NCBI RefSeq assembly: GCF_900106665.1
Contig: NZ_FNNA01000003.1
Location: 1-64,000, forward strand
Source: Paracoccus sanguinis
GTDB lineage: Bacteria; Pseudomonadota; Alphaproteobacteria; Rhodobacterales; Rhodobacteraceae
Length of the DNA: 64,000 nt
Direction of reading: 5' to 3'
Made by a program: the position numbers and the translations under genes
Notes under the pieces: generated by a model
What the model saw: only the letters and a program-made list of their open reading frames with translations
Database searches by the model: none
Told to the model about the DNA's origin: nothing
Shown here: one piece after another, positions 52,182-63,256 of the stretch
Numbering within the stretch: the stretch's first letter is position 1
How the letters are laid out: the number at the start of each line of letters is the position of its first letter

Positions 52182-52874
52182 TCAGCGGTCCTTCCGGTCT
52201 TCGGTGAGATCGCGGGGGGTCAGGGGGCTGTCGATCATCGCCTCGCCCACCGGGTCGACGCCGTCGGCGAGGTTCGCCGGGTCGTCGTCGATCCCGTCCA
52301 CGTGGCCGTGATCGTGATGCGGCAGCTCGCCCGTGTGCCAGAAGGACCAGGCCACCTGCAGGAAGCGGAAGCACATCAGCGACGAGCCGAGCGGGATCGC
52401 CAGATAGACGATCCACTGCGGAATCCCGAGGTCGGGCGAGAACGAGGACGCCAGCCGGACGTGATAGACGAACTTCGCCCCCATCGCCGCGATGATGCCG
52501 GTGAAGAGCGCCCCGGCCAGCAGCCCGAACAGGATGAAGAAGCCGCGCGCCCGCGGCTTGAGCCGGTTGATGAGCACGTCGATGCCGACATGGATGCCGG
52601 TTCTGACGCCGTAGGCGGCGCCGAACTTGGCCATCCAGACGAACATGATGATCGTCAGCTCCTGCGCCCAGATCAGGTTCACCGACTTGATGGTCATGAA
52701 CGTCGAGCGCGCGAACGCGGCCAGCCCGTCCATCTCGTGGCCCCGCGCCCAGCGCATCGTGCTGGCCGCCAGATCGAGCGAGTAGCGCTGTGCGACCGAC
52801 ACGAAGATCAGCAGCGTGGCTGCGGCGATCAGCGTGGCGATCAGGATTTCCTCGAGCCTGTCGAGCACCTTCAT
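52182..52874 (-). CDS. dctQ: TRAP transporter small permease, DctQ family
   Basis: The 230-residue protein has four membrane helices, including 'EEILIATLIAAATLLIFVSV' and 'WAQELTIIMFVWMAKFGAAY', and the DctQ motif region 'GIHVGIDVLINRLKPRARGF'. A His/Asp-rich C-terminal tail of about 50 residues ('LPHHDHGHVDGIDDDPANLA') is longer than usual and could bind metal. It forms a complex with DctM. A hairpin separates it from dctP upstream. Confidence 0.9.
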   Translation of the reverse strand: MKVLDRLEEILIATLIAAATLLIFVSVAQRYSLDLAASTMRWARGHEMDGLAAFARSTFMTIKSVNLIWAQELTIIMFVWMAKFGAAYGVRTGIHVGIDVLINRLKPRARGFFILFGLLAGALFTGIIAAMGAKFVYHVRLASSFSPDLGIPQWIVYLAIPLGSSLMCFRFLQVAWSFWHTGELPHHDHGHVDGIDDDPANLADGVDPVGEAMIDSPLTPRDLTEDRKDR

Positions 52875-52918
52875 GCCCGCGTCCCCCCTGATGTGCCTTG
52901 TTGTGGTTGGTGGCAGAC

Positions 52919-52943
52919 GGGCCGGACCGCGATGGTCCGGCCC
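52919..52943 (-). promoter_or_regulatory. Intercistronic hairpin between dctP and dctQ
   Basis: GGGCCGGACC pairs perfectly with GGTCCGGCCC around a 5-nt loop, without a T-run. Such hairpins after binding-protein genes often stabilise the upstream mRNA, so that the binding protein is made in excess over the permeases. Confidence 0.6.
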
Positions 52944-52975
52944 GCCCGCAGGTCAATCCGCCGCGCGGGCGGGGA

Positions 52976-53968
52976 TCACTGGGCCGTGGCCGCCTCGATC
53001 GACTTGATCAGGTCGGCGCCGATGCGGCCCGCCATCTCCTCGCGGACCGGCAGCAGCGCAGCGCGCCAGGCTTCCTTCTCCTCGGGCGTCAGCTCGTGGA
53101 ACTCGGTCTTGCCCGCCGCCTTCATCGCCTCGAGCGCCTTGTCGTTCTCTTCCTTGGCGATGCCGTTGCCGTAAGCGGTCGCCTCGGCCACCGCCTTGTC
53201 CAGCTGGCCGCGGATATCCTCGGGCAGACCGTCCCAGAACGCCTTGTTCACGATCAGCGCATAGCCCAGATAGCCGTGGTTCGAGATCGTGGCGTGCTTC
53301 TGCACCTCGTGCATCTTCTGGGTGAACATGTTCGAGGGCGGGTTCTCGGTCCCGTCCACGACGCCGGTCTGCAGCGCCTGATAGACTTCCGAGAAGGCCA
53401 TCACCTGCGGCACCGCACCCAACGCGTTCATCTCGGCCTCGAGCACCTTCGAGGACTGGATGCGCATCTTCAGCCCCAGGAAATCGTCGGGCGTGTGCAG
53501 CGGGCTGTTGGCCGACATGATCTTGAAGCCGTTGTCCCAGTAGGCGAGGCCCTTGATCCCCTTGTCCTCGAGCTTGGCGAGCATCCCCTTGCCCACCTCG
53601 CCGTCGGTCACCTTGCGCAGCTGGTCGTAGCCGTCAAAGATGTAGGGCAGGTCGAACGCCTCGAAATCCGGGATGCCGAGCGGGCCGAACTTGGCAAGGC
53701 TCGGCGCGAGCATCTGGACCGAGCCGAGCTGCAGCGCCTCGAGCTCTTCCTTGTCCTTGTAGAGCTGGCTGTTCGGGTAGACCTCAACCTTGACCTTGCC
53801 CTCGGTGTACTGCTCGGCGAGTTCCTTGAACTTCTGCGCGGCCTTGCCCTTGGGGGTGTCGGGGGCGACGACGTGGCTGAACTTGATGGTGATGTCCTGC
53901 GCCACGGCAGGCACGGCCAGCGCCGCGGCAACGATCGCGGCAAAGCCGGTCTTGATGAGCATGTTCAT
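52976..53968 (-). CDS. dctP: TRAP transporter substrate-binding protein, DctP family
   Basis: The 330-residue product has a signal peptide ('KTGFAAIVAAALAVPAVAQD') and DctP motifs: 'IKFSHVVAPDTPKGKAAQKF', 'VYPNSQLYKDKEELEALQLG', the ligand Arg in 'GLKMRIQSSKVLEAEMNALG' and 'VYQALQTGVVDGTENPPSNM'. The R-I-Q-x-S motif points to a carboxylate ligand, probably a C4-dicarboxylate. It is the first gene of dctPQM. Confidence 0.92.
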   Translation of the reverse strand: MNMLIKTGFAAIVAAALAVPAVAQDITIKFSHVVAPDTPKGKAAQKFKELAEQYTEGKVKVEVYPNSQLYKDKEELEALQLGSVQMLAPSLAKFGPLGIPDFEAFDLPYIFDGYDQLRKVTDGEVGKGMLAKLEDKGIKGLAYWDNGFKIMSANSPLHTPDDFLGLKMRIQSSKVLEAEMNALGAVPQVMAFSEVYQALQTGVVDGTENPPSNMFTQKMHEVQKHATISNHGYLGYALIVNKAFWDGLPEDIRGQLDKAVAEATAYGNGIAKEENDKALEAMKAAGKTEFHELTPEEKEAWRAALLPVREEMAGRIGADLIKSIEAATAQ

Positions 53969-54137
53969 GGTGTCGGACTCTCTCCCTGAGGTTCTGGCAG
54001 CCCGGCGGGCTGGGTCTCTGACGGCGCACCTTAGGCGCGGTCACCCGATCTGAAAAGGGCGTGAGCGGCCGCTGCGACACTGTTGACAGGTCGCGCGACC
54101 GGGCCGCGGGGGCAGGGGACGACGACGCCGCCCGGCC

Positions 54138-55493
54138 TCAGACCAGCGCGGTGATCTTCCGCTTGCGCCAGACGAAGGTGTAATAGGCCCCCTGCGCGAC
54201 CATCAGCGCCGCGAAGCTCGCCACATAGGCCCACCAGATCCCCTCGAGCCCCATCGACCGCGACAGCAGGACCGCCAGCGGCAGCTCGACGAAGGCCACG
54301 CAGCCCATGGCGATCAGCATCGGCGGGATCACCGTCCCCGAGGCGCGCATGATCCCCGAGAAGATCGTGCCTGCCCCGAACATCAGCGCCGACCAGCTGA
54401 CGATGTGCAGCAGGTGCTGGGCCAGCTCAACGACCTCGGGATCGGCGATGAAGGCCTGCACGAGCAGGCGCGAGAACAGGTAGACGAGCGCCACCAGCCC
54501 GCCGGTCAGCACGAGGTTCATCACCATCGCCGTGCGCAGCACCACGGCCAGCCGGTCGGGCCGCCCCGCGCCGATCGCCTGCGCGCCGAAGATCGAGGCG
54601 GCGATGGCGATCGAGAGCGCCGGGAACTGGGCGTAGTTCTGGACCTGGCTGACGGCGCCATAGGCCGCGGTCGCGTCCGAGCCGAAGCGGTTGATCAGCC
54701 CGACGATCACCAGCCCGGCGAGCGAGCCGACGACGAGCTGCGCGCCGGTCGGCAGCCCGATCCGCAGCACGGTCCGCAGAAGGCCCCAGTCCGGCCACAG
54801 CGCCCGCAGCAGCCCCGCCCCGGGGGCGAGCGGATGCGCGCGAGCCCGAAGCCACAGCCCCAGCACCACCAGCGCCGCGCTCTGCGCCACCCCGACCGAG
54901 AGCGCCGCGGCCGCCACCCCGAAGCCCATCTCGGCCACCATGACGATGGTCAGCCCTGCGGCGACCCCGGTCGCCACCGCCTGCACGACCAGCGGGCGGA
55001 CCGAATCGCCGGTCCCGCGCAGCAGCGCGCCGGCGGCGATGAACAGAAACAGGATCGGCATGGTCGCAAAGGCGGTCCGCGCATAGGAAATCGCCGGCGC
55101 CATGACGTCCGCGGGCGTGCCCATCCGCGCCAGCATCCACGGCGCCAGCGCGATCCCGGTCGTCCCGATCACCAGCCCGATCGCCAGCGTCGCGCCCAGC
55201 GCGGTGCCGCCGATCCGGCGCACGAGGTCGATCTTCTGCGCCCCCCAGGCCTGCCCGATCAGCACGCTCGCCCCGGCCGTGACCCCGATCACGAACGCGA
55301 TGAAGAAGAACGCGAGCGGCATGAACGTCGCCACCGCCGCCAGCGCCCCTGTGCCGAGCATCTGGCCCACGACGATGCTGTTGATCGTCATCCCCAGCGA
55401 TTGCAGGATGTTCTGCCCGATCAGCGGCAGGAGAAAGACGAGAAAGCTCCGCCACAGCGGGCCTTCCTGGATCGAGGGGCGTCTTGGGCTCAT
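54138..55493 (-). CDS. MATE family efflux transporter
   Basis: From ATG 55493 the 451-residue product has 12 membrane segments arranged as two bundles: 'SFLVFLLPLIGQNILQSLGM', 'AAVATFMPLAFFFIAFVIGV', 'ASVLIGQAWGAQKIDLVRRI' and, in the second half, 'IFGAQAIGAGRPDRLAVVLR'. MATE proteins export drugs or metabolites with Na+ or H+. No good Shine-Dalgarno sequence is visible before this ATG. It is a single gene; the substrate is unknown. Confidence 0.88.
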   Translation of the reverse strand: MSPRRPSIQEGPLWRSFLVFLLPLIGQNILQSLGMTINSIVVGQMLGTGALAAVATFMPLAFFFIAFVIGVTAGASVLIGQAWGAQKIDLVRRIGGTALGATLAIGLVIGTTGIALAPWMLARMGTPADVMAPAISYARTAFATMPILFLFIAAGALLRGTGDSVRPLVVQAVATGVAAGLTIVMVAEMGFGVAAAALSVGVAQSAALVVLGLWLRARAHPLAPGAGLLRALWPDWGLLRTVLRIGLPTGAQLVVGSLAGLVIVGLINRFGSDATAAYGAVSQVQNYAQFPALSIAIAASIFGAQAIGAGRPDRLAVVLRTAMVMNLVLTGGLVALVYLFSRLLVQAFIADPEVVELAQHLLHIVSWSALMFGAGTIFSGIMRASGTVIPPMLIAMGCVAFVELPLAVLLSRSMGLEGIWWAYVASFAALMVAQGAYYTFVWRKRKITALV

Positions 55494-55623
55494 GGGGTAT
55501 CCGGGGGCGGTGCGCCGGACCCTGCCGGCGCCGCAGCTTGGCCTAAGCCCGCCGCGCCTGCGACGCAAGGCCGCGGGGCCGGTGCCGGCGGAGAGGCGCG
55601 CGGTCGCCCGTCACCCCCGGCCG

Positions 55624-57054
55624 TCACTTGCGCGCGTAGACGTCGTCGTAGCGGATGATGTCGTCCTCGCCGAGATAGACGCCGGTCTGCACCTCGATCA
55701 GGATCATCGGCACCTTGCCGGGGTTCTCCATCCGGTGCACCGCGCCGAGGGGGACGTAGATCGACTGGTTCTCGGTCACCAGCGTCACCTTGTCGTCCAC
55801 GGTGACGCGGGCGGTGCCGCTGACTACGATCCAGTGCTCGGCGCGATGGACGTGGCTCTGCAGCGAGAGCGCCGCGCCGGGGTGGACGACGATCCGCTTG
55901 ACCTGGAAGCGGTCGCCCATCACCAGCGTCTCGAACCACCCCCAGGGGCGGTGGTCGCGCAGGAACGACTCGGCCTGCCGGACCCCGCGCCCCTTGAGCG
56001 CCGTGACCGCCTGCCGGACGTCCTGCGCGCGGTTCATGTCCGCGACCAGCACCGCGTCGCCGGTGGCGATCACCATCGTGTCGCGGAGCCCGATCCCCAC
56101 CACCTGCATGTCCTCGTCGTCCGAGCGCAGCAGCACGTCGTCGCAGTCGATCGCCGTCGAGCGGGCGTCGGTGACCACCCCCCGCCAGGCCGGCGCGTCG
56201 ATCTGCGCCTCGCGCCAGACGGCATCCCAGCCGCCGAGGTCGGACCAGTGCTCGGAAAAGCGGACGACCGACAGCGCGTCGGATTTCTCCATCACCGCGT
56301 AGTCGACCGAGAGGTCGGGCAGGCTGTTCCACGGCTCGGGCGCAAGCCGCAGGAACCCGAGGTCGGGCGTAGCCTCCGCCAGCGCCGCCTCGACCGGGGC
56401 GACGAACTCGGGGGCATGGGCGCGGAACGCCGCGATCATCGTCCGGGCGGTGAAGAGGAAGATGCCGGCGTTCCACAGGAAGTCGCCGTCGGCGAGCATC
56501 GTCGCGGCCGTCGCGGCATCGGGCTTTTCGACGAAGCGGCGCAGCGGCGCGGTGTCGGGGTCGGCGCTCTCGTCGAGCTCCAGCCAGCCGTAGCCGGTCT
56601 CGGCGCGGGTCGGCTGGATGCCGAAGGTGACGATCCGTCCCGCCTGTGCCAGCGGCACGGCCCGGTCCACGGCCCGGCCGAAGGCCTCGGCATCGGGGAC
56701 GACATGATCCGAGGGCGCGACGAGGATCAGCCCGTCGGGGTCCTGAGCCGCCACATGCAGCGCAGCGGCCAGCACCGCGGGGGCGGTGTTCCGCCCCGAC
56801 GGCTCGATCAGCACCCCCTGCGGCGCGACGCCAATCTCGGCCAGCTGCTCGGTGACGATGAAGCGGAAATCGGCTCCCGTCAGCACCAGCGGCGCGGCAT
56901 AGCGCGGCCCGGCCAGCCGCAGCGCCGAGGCCTGAAACAGCGACTGCGCGCCGATCAGCGGGGCGAACTGCTTGGGGAACGATTTTCGCGAGACCGGCCA
57001 CAGCCGGGTGCCCGAGCCGCCGGCCAGAAGGACGGGGACGACGCCGTGGGTCAT
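55624..57054 (-). CDS. manC: Mannose-1-phosphate guanylyltransferase / mannose-6-phosphate isomerase
   Basis: The start is ATG 57054, with AAGGAG six bases upstream; the longer open frame is unsupported. The 476-residue bifunctional type II enzyme has the nucleotidyltransferase signature 'VLLAGGSGTRLWPVSRKSFP' with 'KQF', 'LIEPSGRNTAPAVLAAALHV', and 'RFVEKPDAATAA'. Its C-terminal cupin-type isomerase region includes 'DHRPWGWFETLVMGDRFQVK' and 'ALSLQSHVHRAEHWIVVSGT'. It makes GDP-mannose for polysaccharide or LPS. It appears to be a single gene here. Confidence 0.9.
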   Translation of the reverse strand: MTHGVVPVLLAGGSGTRLWPVSRKSFPKQFAPLIGAQSLFQASALRLAGPRYAAPLVLTGADFRFIVTEQLAEIGVAPQGVLIEPSGRNTAPAVLAAALHVAAQDPDGLILVAPSDHVVPDAEAFGRAVDRAVPLAQAGRIVTFGIQPTRAETGYGWLELDESADPDTAPLRRFVEKPDAATAATMLADGDFLWNAGIFLFTARTMIAAFRAHAPEFVAPVEAALAEATPDLGFLRLAPEPWNSLPDLSVDYAVMEKSDALSVVRFSEHWSDLGGWDAVWREAQIDAPAWRGVVTDARSTAIDCDDVLLRSDDEDMQVVGIGLRDTMVIATGDAVLVADMNRAQDVRQAVTALKGRGVRQAESFLRDHRPWGWFETLVMGDRFQVKRIVVHPGAALSLQSHVHRAEHWIVVSGTARVTVDDKVTLVTENQSIYVPLGAVHRMENPGKVPMILIEVQTGVYLGEDDIIRYDDVYARK

Positions 57055-57386
57055 GCATTTCTCCTTGACCGCGATCTCGCGGTTCGTGTCCGGCGCGGAG
57101 CCCCGCGCGGTTGGTCTGACTCTGCCTTGGCACCGAGGGGCATGGCAAGTCGGGGACGCGGGGGGAGCGTTGCCGATTGGGCGGCGGTGAAACTGGGGTG
57201 GAGTCGCCCCAGTCAGACGGACTGGCCCGACGAATCGACGTCGCATGGGGGCGTCAGGCTTTGACCGGCCAGCCGATGAACTCCGTGCCAGCGTCCGAGC
57301 GCATTCTCCCGAAAATCAAAAAGCCCGCACATCGGCGGGCTTTCCTCTCAACTCACACGGACGCTGTGCCGGACGGCGCGAACCCC
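57055..57386 (-). other. Intergenic region with manC promoter and DUF882 terminator
   Basis: No gene is supported in these 332 bp. It holds the manC upstream region and, at 57320-57343, the terminator of the gene to the right. Confidence 0.5.
57320..57343 (-). terminator. Rho-independent terminator after the DUF882 gene
   Basis: AAAGCCCGC and GCGGGCTTT form a 9-bp stem with a 6-nt loop. On the minus strand it is followed by TTGATTTTC. Confidence 0.82.
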
Positions 57387-57944
57387 TCAGCCGCCCCAGG
57401 TGCGCAGCGGGCCGCAGTCCATGTGCACGAAGTTCGAGCGCGAGTACTTGCCGACGCCCCCGGCGCGGCACGAGGTCACGGCCTTGTACATCTCCGCGAC
57501 CGAGCGCGACTTGAGCCGCATGTCGGCGGCCTTGCCCGACATGTGCAGCGAGTTGCGCGCCACCGCGCCGCTGCGCGAGCGCAGCATGGCGTTGGTCTTG
57601 GGCGAGCGGTAGCCCGACAGCATCATATAGGGTTCGTTGGTCTGCAGCAGCCGGTGGCTGGCCGCGGCGATGTCGACGGTGCGCGGGTCGATGCCGATCA
57701 CCTGCCCGGTGCGCCAGTCGCGCATGAAGATGTTGATCTCGTTCAGGGCGTCGCGGATGTACTTGCCCTCGACCCAGTAGACGGTGTCGATGCTTTCCCC
57801 GGTGCGACCCGAATACATCCGGATGCGGCGATAGTCACCGGCGCCGCGGATGATGCCGAAGGCATTTGCCATCACAGGGGCGGCGGCCACGGTCGTGGCT
57901 GCGAAGACGCCGAGAATGCCGCGACGCGAGAATTCGAAGGTCAT
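57387..57944 (-). CDS. DUF882 (YcbK-like, peptidase M15A) exported protein
   Basis: The 185-residue protein has a twin-arginine-type leader ('EFSRRGILGVFAATTVAAAP'), then the YcbK/M15 core: 'LNEINIFMRDWRTGQVIGID', 'EPYMMLSGYRSPKTNAMLRS', metal ligands in 'SLHMSGKAADMRL' and 'SNFVHMDCGPLRTWGG'. These are periplasmic murein-acting or putative metallopeptidases. It is divergent from the L,D-transpeptidase gene, and a functional link through peptidoglycan remodelling is likely. Confidence 0.88.
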   Translation of the reverse strand: MTFEFSRRGILGVFAATTVAAAPVMANAFGIIRGAGDYRRIRMYSGRTGESIDTVYWVEGKYIRDALNEINIFMRDWRTGQVIGIDPRTVDIAAASHRLLQTNEPYMMLSGYRSPKTNAMLRSRSGAVARNSLHMSGKAADMRLKSRSVAEMYKAVTSCRAGGVGKYSRSNFVHMDCGPLRTWGG

Positions 57945-58222
57945 GTTCAGATCCGCCTGTCCTGCGTTCGTTTTCTGTGCCAGCGATTGGCTTGTCCGGT
58001 GTACCCCGGAATGATTGACAATATGTCACCAGCGCCCCGGTTGCGGAACTGTGAGTTCCATCGTGCAGCAAGATCGTGCCAATGTCGGCGGAAACTTGCC
58101 GATGACTTCGGGGCCGTTGCGCAAAAGCCGCGCCAAACCCGGGTTTCGCAATCGTGACCTGCCCGCTTGACGGGCACGGCGTTACCCTCGGAACCGCCTT
58201 CAACCGCCGAAAGAGACCCAGC

Positions 58223-59902
58223 GTGACCTACCCGCCACTCAACCGCAGCGCGAATCGATCCCCCCGTCGGCACGGCAACCGGGGGGCCGAGTCGCGGCGC
58301 CGACTGCGCTGCGGACGGCGGCTCGCCCTCGCGCTGATGCTGGCGCTTCCGAGCGTGGCGGCGGCCCAGGCGCCGGCGCCGCGGCTCGACTTTTCCCCCG
58401 ACGAGATGGCGCTGGCCCGGGGCGTCGCGCGCGACGCGGGGCTGGCGGCGTGGTACGGCCGCACCGGCCTCGCGCCGGTCTTCACCGTCCCCGAGGCCGC
58501 CCCGCGCCGTGCCGCGCTCATCGCCGCGGTCGCCGGTGCCGCGAGCCACGGTCTGCCCGACGTCTATGATGCCCGCGGCCTCGCCGCCCTCGACGGCCAG
58601 ACCGGTCCGCGGGCCGAGGCCGCCTTTGCCCGCGCCTTCGCCCGCTGGACCCACGACGTGGGCGGCGGCATCCTGACCCCGCGCCGGGTCGAACCCGGCA
58701 TCCGCCGCGACGTCCCGCGGGTGGCGACCGAGACCCTGCTCGCCCGCTTCGTCGAGGCCCCCGATCCCGCGGCGATGCTCGAGACCGTGCCGCCGCAGTC
58801 GCGCGACTACCGGGCGCTGCGGGCCGCACTCGCCGCGGCGGTCGGCCCGACGGTCGGCGCCAACGTGCCGCCCGCGCCCGAAGGCACCTGGCGCGAGGGG
58901 ATGAACGACCCGGCCATCGTCGCGCTGCGCGCCCGCCTCGCCGCGCTCGGCTTTGACGCGGGCGCCCCCGGCTCGCCCGCCTTCGATGCGCCGCTCGCCG
59001 CCCAGATGGCTGCCTATCAGGCCCGCGTCGGCCTCGCCCCCGACGGGGTCGCCGGTCCACGCACCATCGCCCGGATGAACCGCAGCGGCGGGCAGGCGCC
59101 GCGCGGCCTCCTCATCGCGCTTGAGCGGATGCGCTGGATGGGCACGCATGACCTCGACGGCCGGATGGTCTGGGTGAACCTTCCCGAGTTCGTGGCCCGG
59201 GTGCGCGACGGCGGCGAGACGGTGTTCCAGACCAAGGTGGTGATCGGCAAGTCCGACCCGGCCGACCAGCGCACGCCCGAGTTCTCGGACGAGATGGAGT
59301 ATGTCGTCGTCAACCCGCGCTGGAACGTGCCGCGCTCGATCACGGTCAAGGAATACCTGCCGCGGCTGCAGAAGAACCCGAACGCCGTCTCGCATCTCGA
59401 CATCGTGGACAGCCGCGGCCGCGTCGTGCCGCGCGGCAACATCGACTTCGGCCGCTACACGCCCGCCAACTTCCCCTATCGGATGCGGCAGAAGCCGAGC
59501 GACGACAATGCCTTGGGCGAGGTGAAGTTCATTTTCCCGAACAGCATGAACATCTATCTGCACGACACGCCCTCGAAGGGGCTGTTCGGCGAATCGCGGC
59601 GCGCGTTCTCGCACGGCTGCATCCGGGTGGCCCGGCCGGTGGACCTCGCCCACGAACTGCTCAAGGGCTCGGCCGCCGATCCCGCCGCGCGCTATTCGCG
59701 GGCGCGGGCGTCGGGCAACGAGAGCTTCCTCGAGCTGACCCCGCATCTGCCGGTGCATCTGGTCTATTTCACCACCACCGTGGCCGAGGACGGCTCGCCG
59801 CGGCAGTTCCCGGACGTGTATGGCCGTGACGCTGCGGTGTGGGCGGCGTTGCAGCGGGCGGGTGCGGCGCCCGGACTGGAAACCGCGGCGCTGACCGATT
59901 AG
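58223..59902 (+). CDS. L,D-transpeptidase (YcbB/LdtD-like) with peptidoglycan-binding domain
   Basis: I chose GTG 58223 (GAAAGAGA upstream); an earlier GTG at 58154 is possible. The 559-residue protein has an Arg-rich n-region and signal peptide ('RRLALALMLALPSVAAAQAP'). A scaffold domain comes next. The peptidoglycan-binding domain follows ('DPAIVALRARLAALGFDAGA', 'AAYQARVGLAPDGVAGPRTI'). The YkuD domain has the catalytic 'FSHGCIRVARP' near residue 465. It makes 3-3 crosslinks in the periplasm. lpxD lies 32 bp downstream and may be co-transcribed. Confidence 0.9.
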   Translation: MTYPPLNRSANRSPRRHGNRGAESRRRLRCGRRLALALMLALPSVAAAQAPAPRLDFSPDEMALARGVARDAGLAAWYGRTGLAPVFTVPEAAPRRAALIAAVAGAASHGLPDVYDARGLAALDGQTGPRAEAAFARAFARWTHDVGGGILTPRRVEPGIRRDVPRVATETLLARFVEAPDPAAMLETVPPQSRDYRALRAALAAAVGPTVGANVPPAPEGTWREGMNDPAIVALRARLAALGFDAGAPGSPAFDAPLAAQMAAYQARVGLAPDGVAGPRTIARMNRSGGQAPRGLLIALERMRWMGTHDLDGRMVWVNLPEFVARVRDGGETVFQTKVVIGKSDPADQRTPEFSDEMEYVVVNPRWNVPRSITVKEYLPRLQKNPNAVSHLDIVDSRGRVVPRGNIDFGRYTPANFPYRMRQKPSDDNALGEVKFIFPNSMNIYLHDTPSKGLFGESRRAFSHGCIRVARPVDLAHELLKGSAADPAARYSRARASGNESFLELTPHLPVHLVYFTTTVAEDGSPRQFPDVYGRDAAVWAALQRAGAAPGLETAALTD

Positions 59903-59934
59903 CTCTCGCGGGCGAGGGCGGAACGGAGGCGCCG

Positions 59935-61035
59935 ATGACGATCACCCTGGCCGATCTGGCCCGTGCGCTCGACGCGACGCTGTGGGGCGACGGCAGCCTG
60001 CGGGTGACCGGCGCGGCCGAGCCGGCGGAGGCCGGGGCGGCCCGTGACGGCGCCGCCCGCGTCGCGCTGGCGATGAGCCCCGCCTATGCCGCCCATCTCG
60101 TCCCCGGCGCCGCCGCGCTCATTGGCGCCGGCATGGACCCCGAGGCCTACGGTCTGGCGGGCGCGGTGATCGTGGCCCGGCCGCGGCTGGCGATGGCGGG
60201 GGTGACCCGCGCGCTGGACGCCGGCCCGGGCTTCGCCCCCGGCATCCACCCCAGCGCCGTCATCGACCCCTCCGCCGAGATCGGGGACGACCCCGCCATC
60301 GGCCCCTTCGTCTTGATCGGCCCCGGTGTGCGGCTCGGCCCCCGGGCGCGGATCGGCGCCCATGTCAGCATCGGCGCGGGCACGGTGGTCGGCGCCGAGG
60401 CGCTGGTCCACGCCGGCGCCCGGCTCGCCCACGGCGTCACTGCCGGGGACCGGCTCATCGTTCAGCCCGGCGCGGTGATCGGCTCGGACGGGTTCTCGTT
60501 CGTCACCCCCGAACCCTCGGGGGTCGAGGAGGTGCGCGGCACCCTCGGCCACCGCGGCGAGCTGCGCGACCAGCACTGGGTCCGCATCCACTCGCTCGGC
60601 GGGGTCACGCTTGGCGACGACGTCGAGGTCGGTGCCAACGCCACCATCGACCGCGGCACGATCCGTGCGACATCAATCGGTTCCGGGACCAAGCTCGACA
60701 ACATGGTCCATGTCGGGCACAACGTGCAGGTCGGCCGCGACACGCTGCTCTGCGGGCAGGTCGGGATCGCCGGCTCGGCGCGCATCGGCGACCGGGTGGT
60801 GCTCGGCGGCCAGTGCGGGGTCAGCGACAACATCTTCGTCGGCGACGACGTGGTGGCCGGCGGGGCCTCGAAGATCTTCACCAACGTGCCTGCGGGCCGG
60901 GTGATCCTCGGGTCGCCGGCGGTGAAGATGGACACCCAGATCGAGATCAACAGGGCGGTGCGCCGGCTGCCGCGGATGGCCGCGCAACTGGCCGAGCTTC
61001 AGAAAACCGTTACACGCCTGATGCAGAAGGACTGA
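59935..61035 (+). CDS. lpxD: UDP-3-O-acylglucosamine N-acyltransferase
   Basis: The ATG at 59935 has GGAGG six bases upstream. The 366-residue product has an N-terminal uridine-binding domain ('MTITLADLARALDATLWGDG'), a long left-handed beta-helix of hexapeptide repeats ('IDPSAEIGDDPAIGPFVLIG', 'GVRLGPRARIGAHVSIGAGT'), the catalytic-His segment 'DNMVHVGHNVQVGRDTLLCG' and a C-terminal helix. It adds the N-linked hydroxyacyl chain to lipid A from acyl-ACP. An ACP gene follows 12 bp later. Confidence 0.93.
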   Translation: MTITLADLARALDATLWGDGSLRVTGAAEPAEAGAARDGAARVALAMSPAYAAHLVPGAAALIGAGMDPEAYGLAGAVIVARPRLAMAGVTRALDAGPGFAPGIHPSAVIDPSAEIGDDPAIGPFVLIGPGVRLGPRARIGAHVSIGAGTVVGAEALVHAGARLAHGVTAGDRLIVQPGAVIGSDGFSFVTPEPSGVEEVRGTLGHRGELRDQHWVRIHSLGGVTLGDDVEVGANATIDRGTIRATSIGSGTKLDNMVHVGHNVQVGRDTLLCGQVGIAGSARIGDRVVLGGQCGVSDNIFVGDDVVAGGASKIFTNVPAGRVILGSPAVKMDTQIEINRAVRRLPRMAAQLAELQKTVTRLMQKD

Positions 61036-61047
61036 CCAGAGGTAGCC

Positions 61048-61310
61048 ATGACCCAAGACACCGTCCGCGACCGCATCATCGCCATCATCGCCGAGCAGGC
61101 GATGCTCGACCCGTCCGAGATCACCCTCGAGGCGACCCCGGCCGACCTCGGGATCGACAGCCTCGGGCTGGTCGAGTCGATCTTCGCCATCGAAGAGGCG
61201 TTCGACATCTCGATCCCCTTCAACGCCAACGAGCCCGAGAAGTCCGAGTTCGACATCTCGAACATGGGCGCGATCATCGCCGCGGTCGAGGCGCTCGTCG
61301 CCGCCAAGGC

Positions 61311-61314
<4 letters not shown>
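61048..61314 (+). CDS. Acyl carrier protein (second, specialised copy likely)
   Basis: The 88-residue acidic helical protein has the phosphopantetheine Ser in 'ADLGIDSLGLVESIFAIEEA'. The D-S-L-G context differs from the D-S-L-D/E of housekeeping AcpP, which suggests a specialised carrier. Its stop overlaps the start of the KAS gene (ATGA) and it follows lpxD closely. A role in supplying an unusual acyl chain to lipid A is plausible; AcpXL systems of Rhizobiales are a precedent, though I do not claim orthology. Confidence 0.88.
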
Positions 61315-63252
<1,938 letters not shown>

Positions 63253-63256
63253 GCCG

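Noticed and set aside
50511-53174. An 887-codon open frame on the + strand opposite dctQ/dctM
   Set aside because: Low-complexity Arg/Asp/His-rich translation, typical of an antisense frame; the minus-strand TRAP genes explain the region completely.
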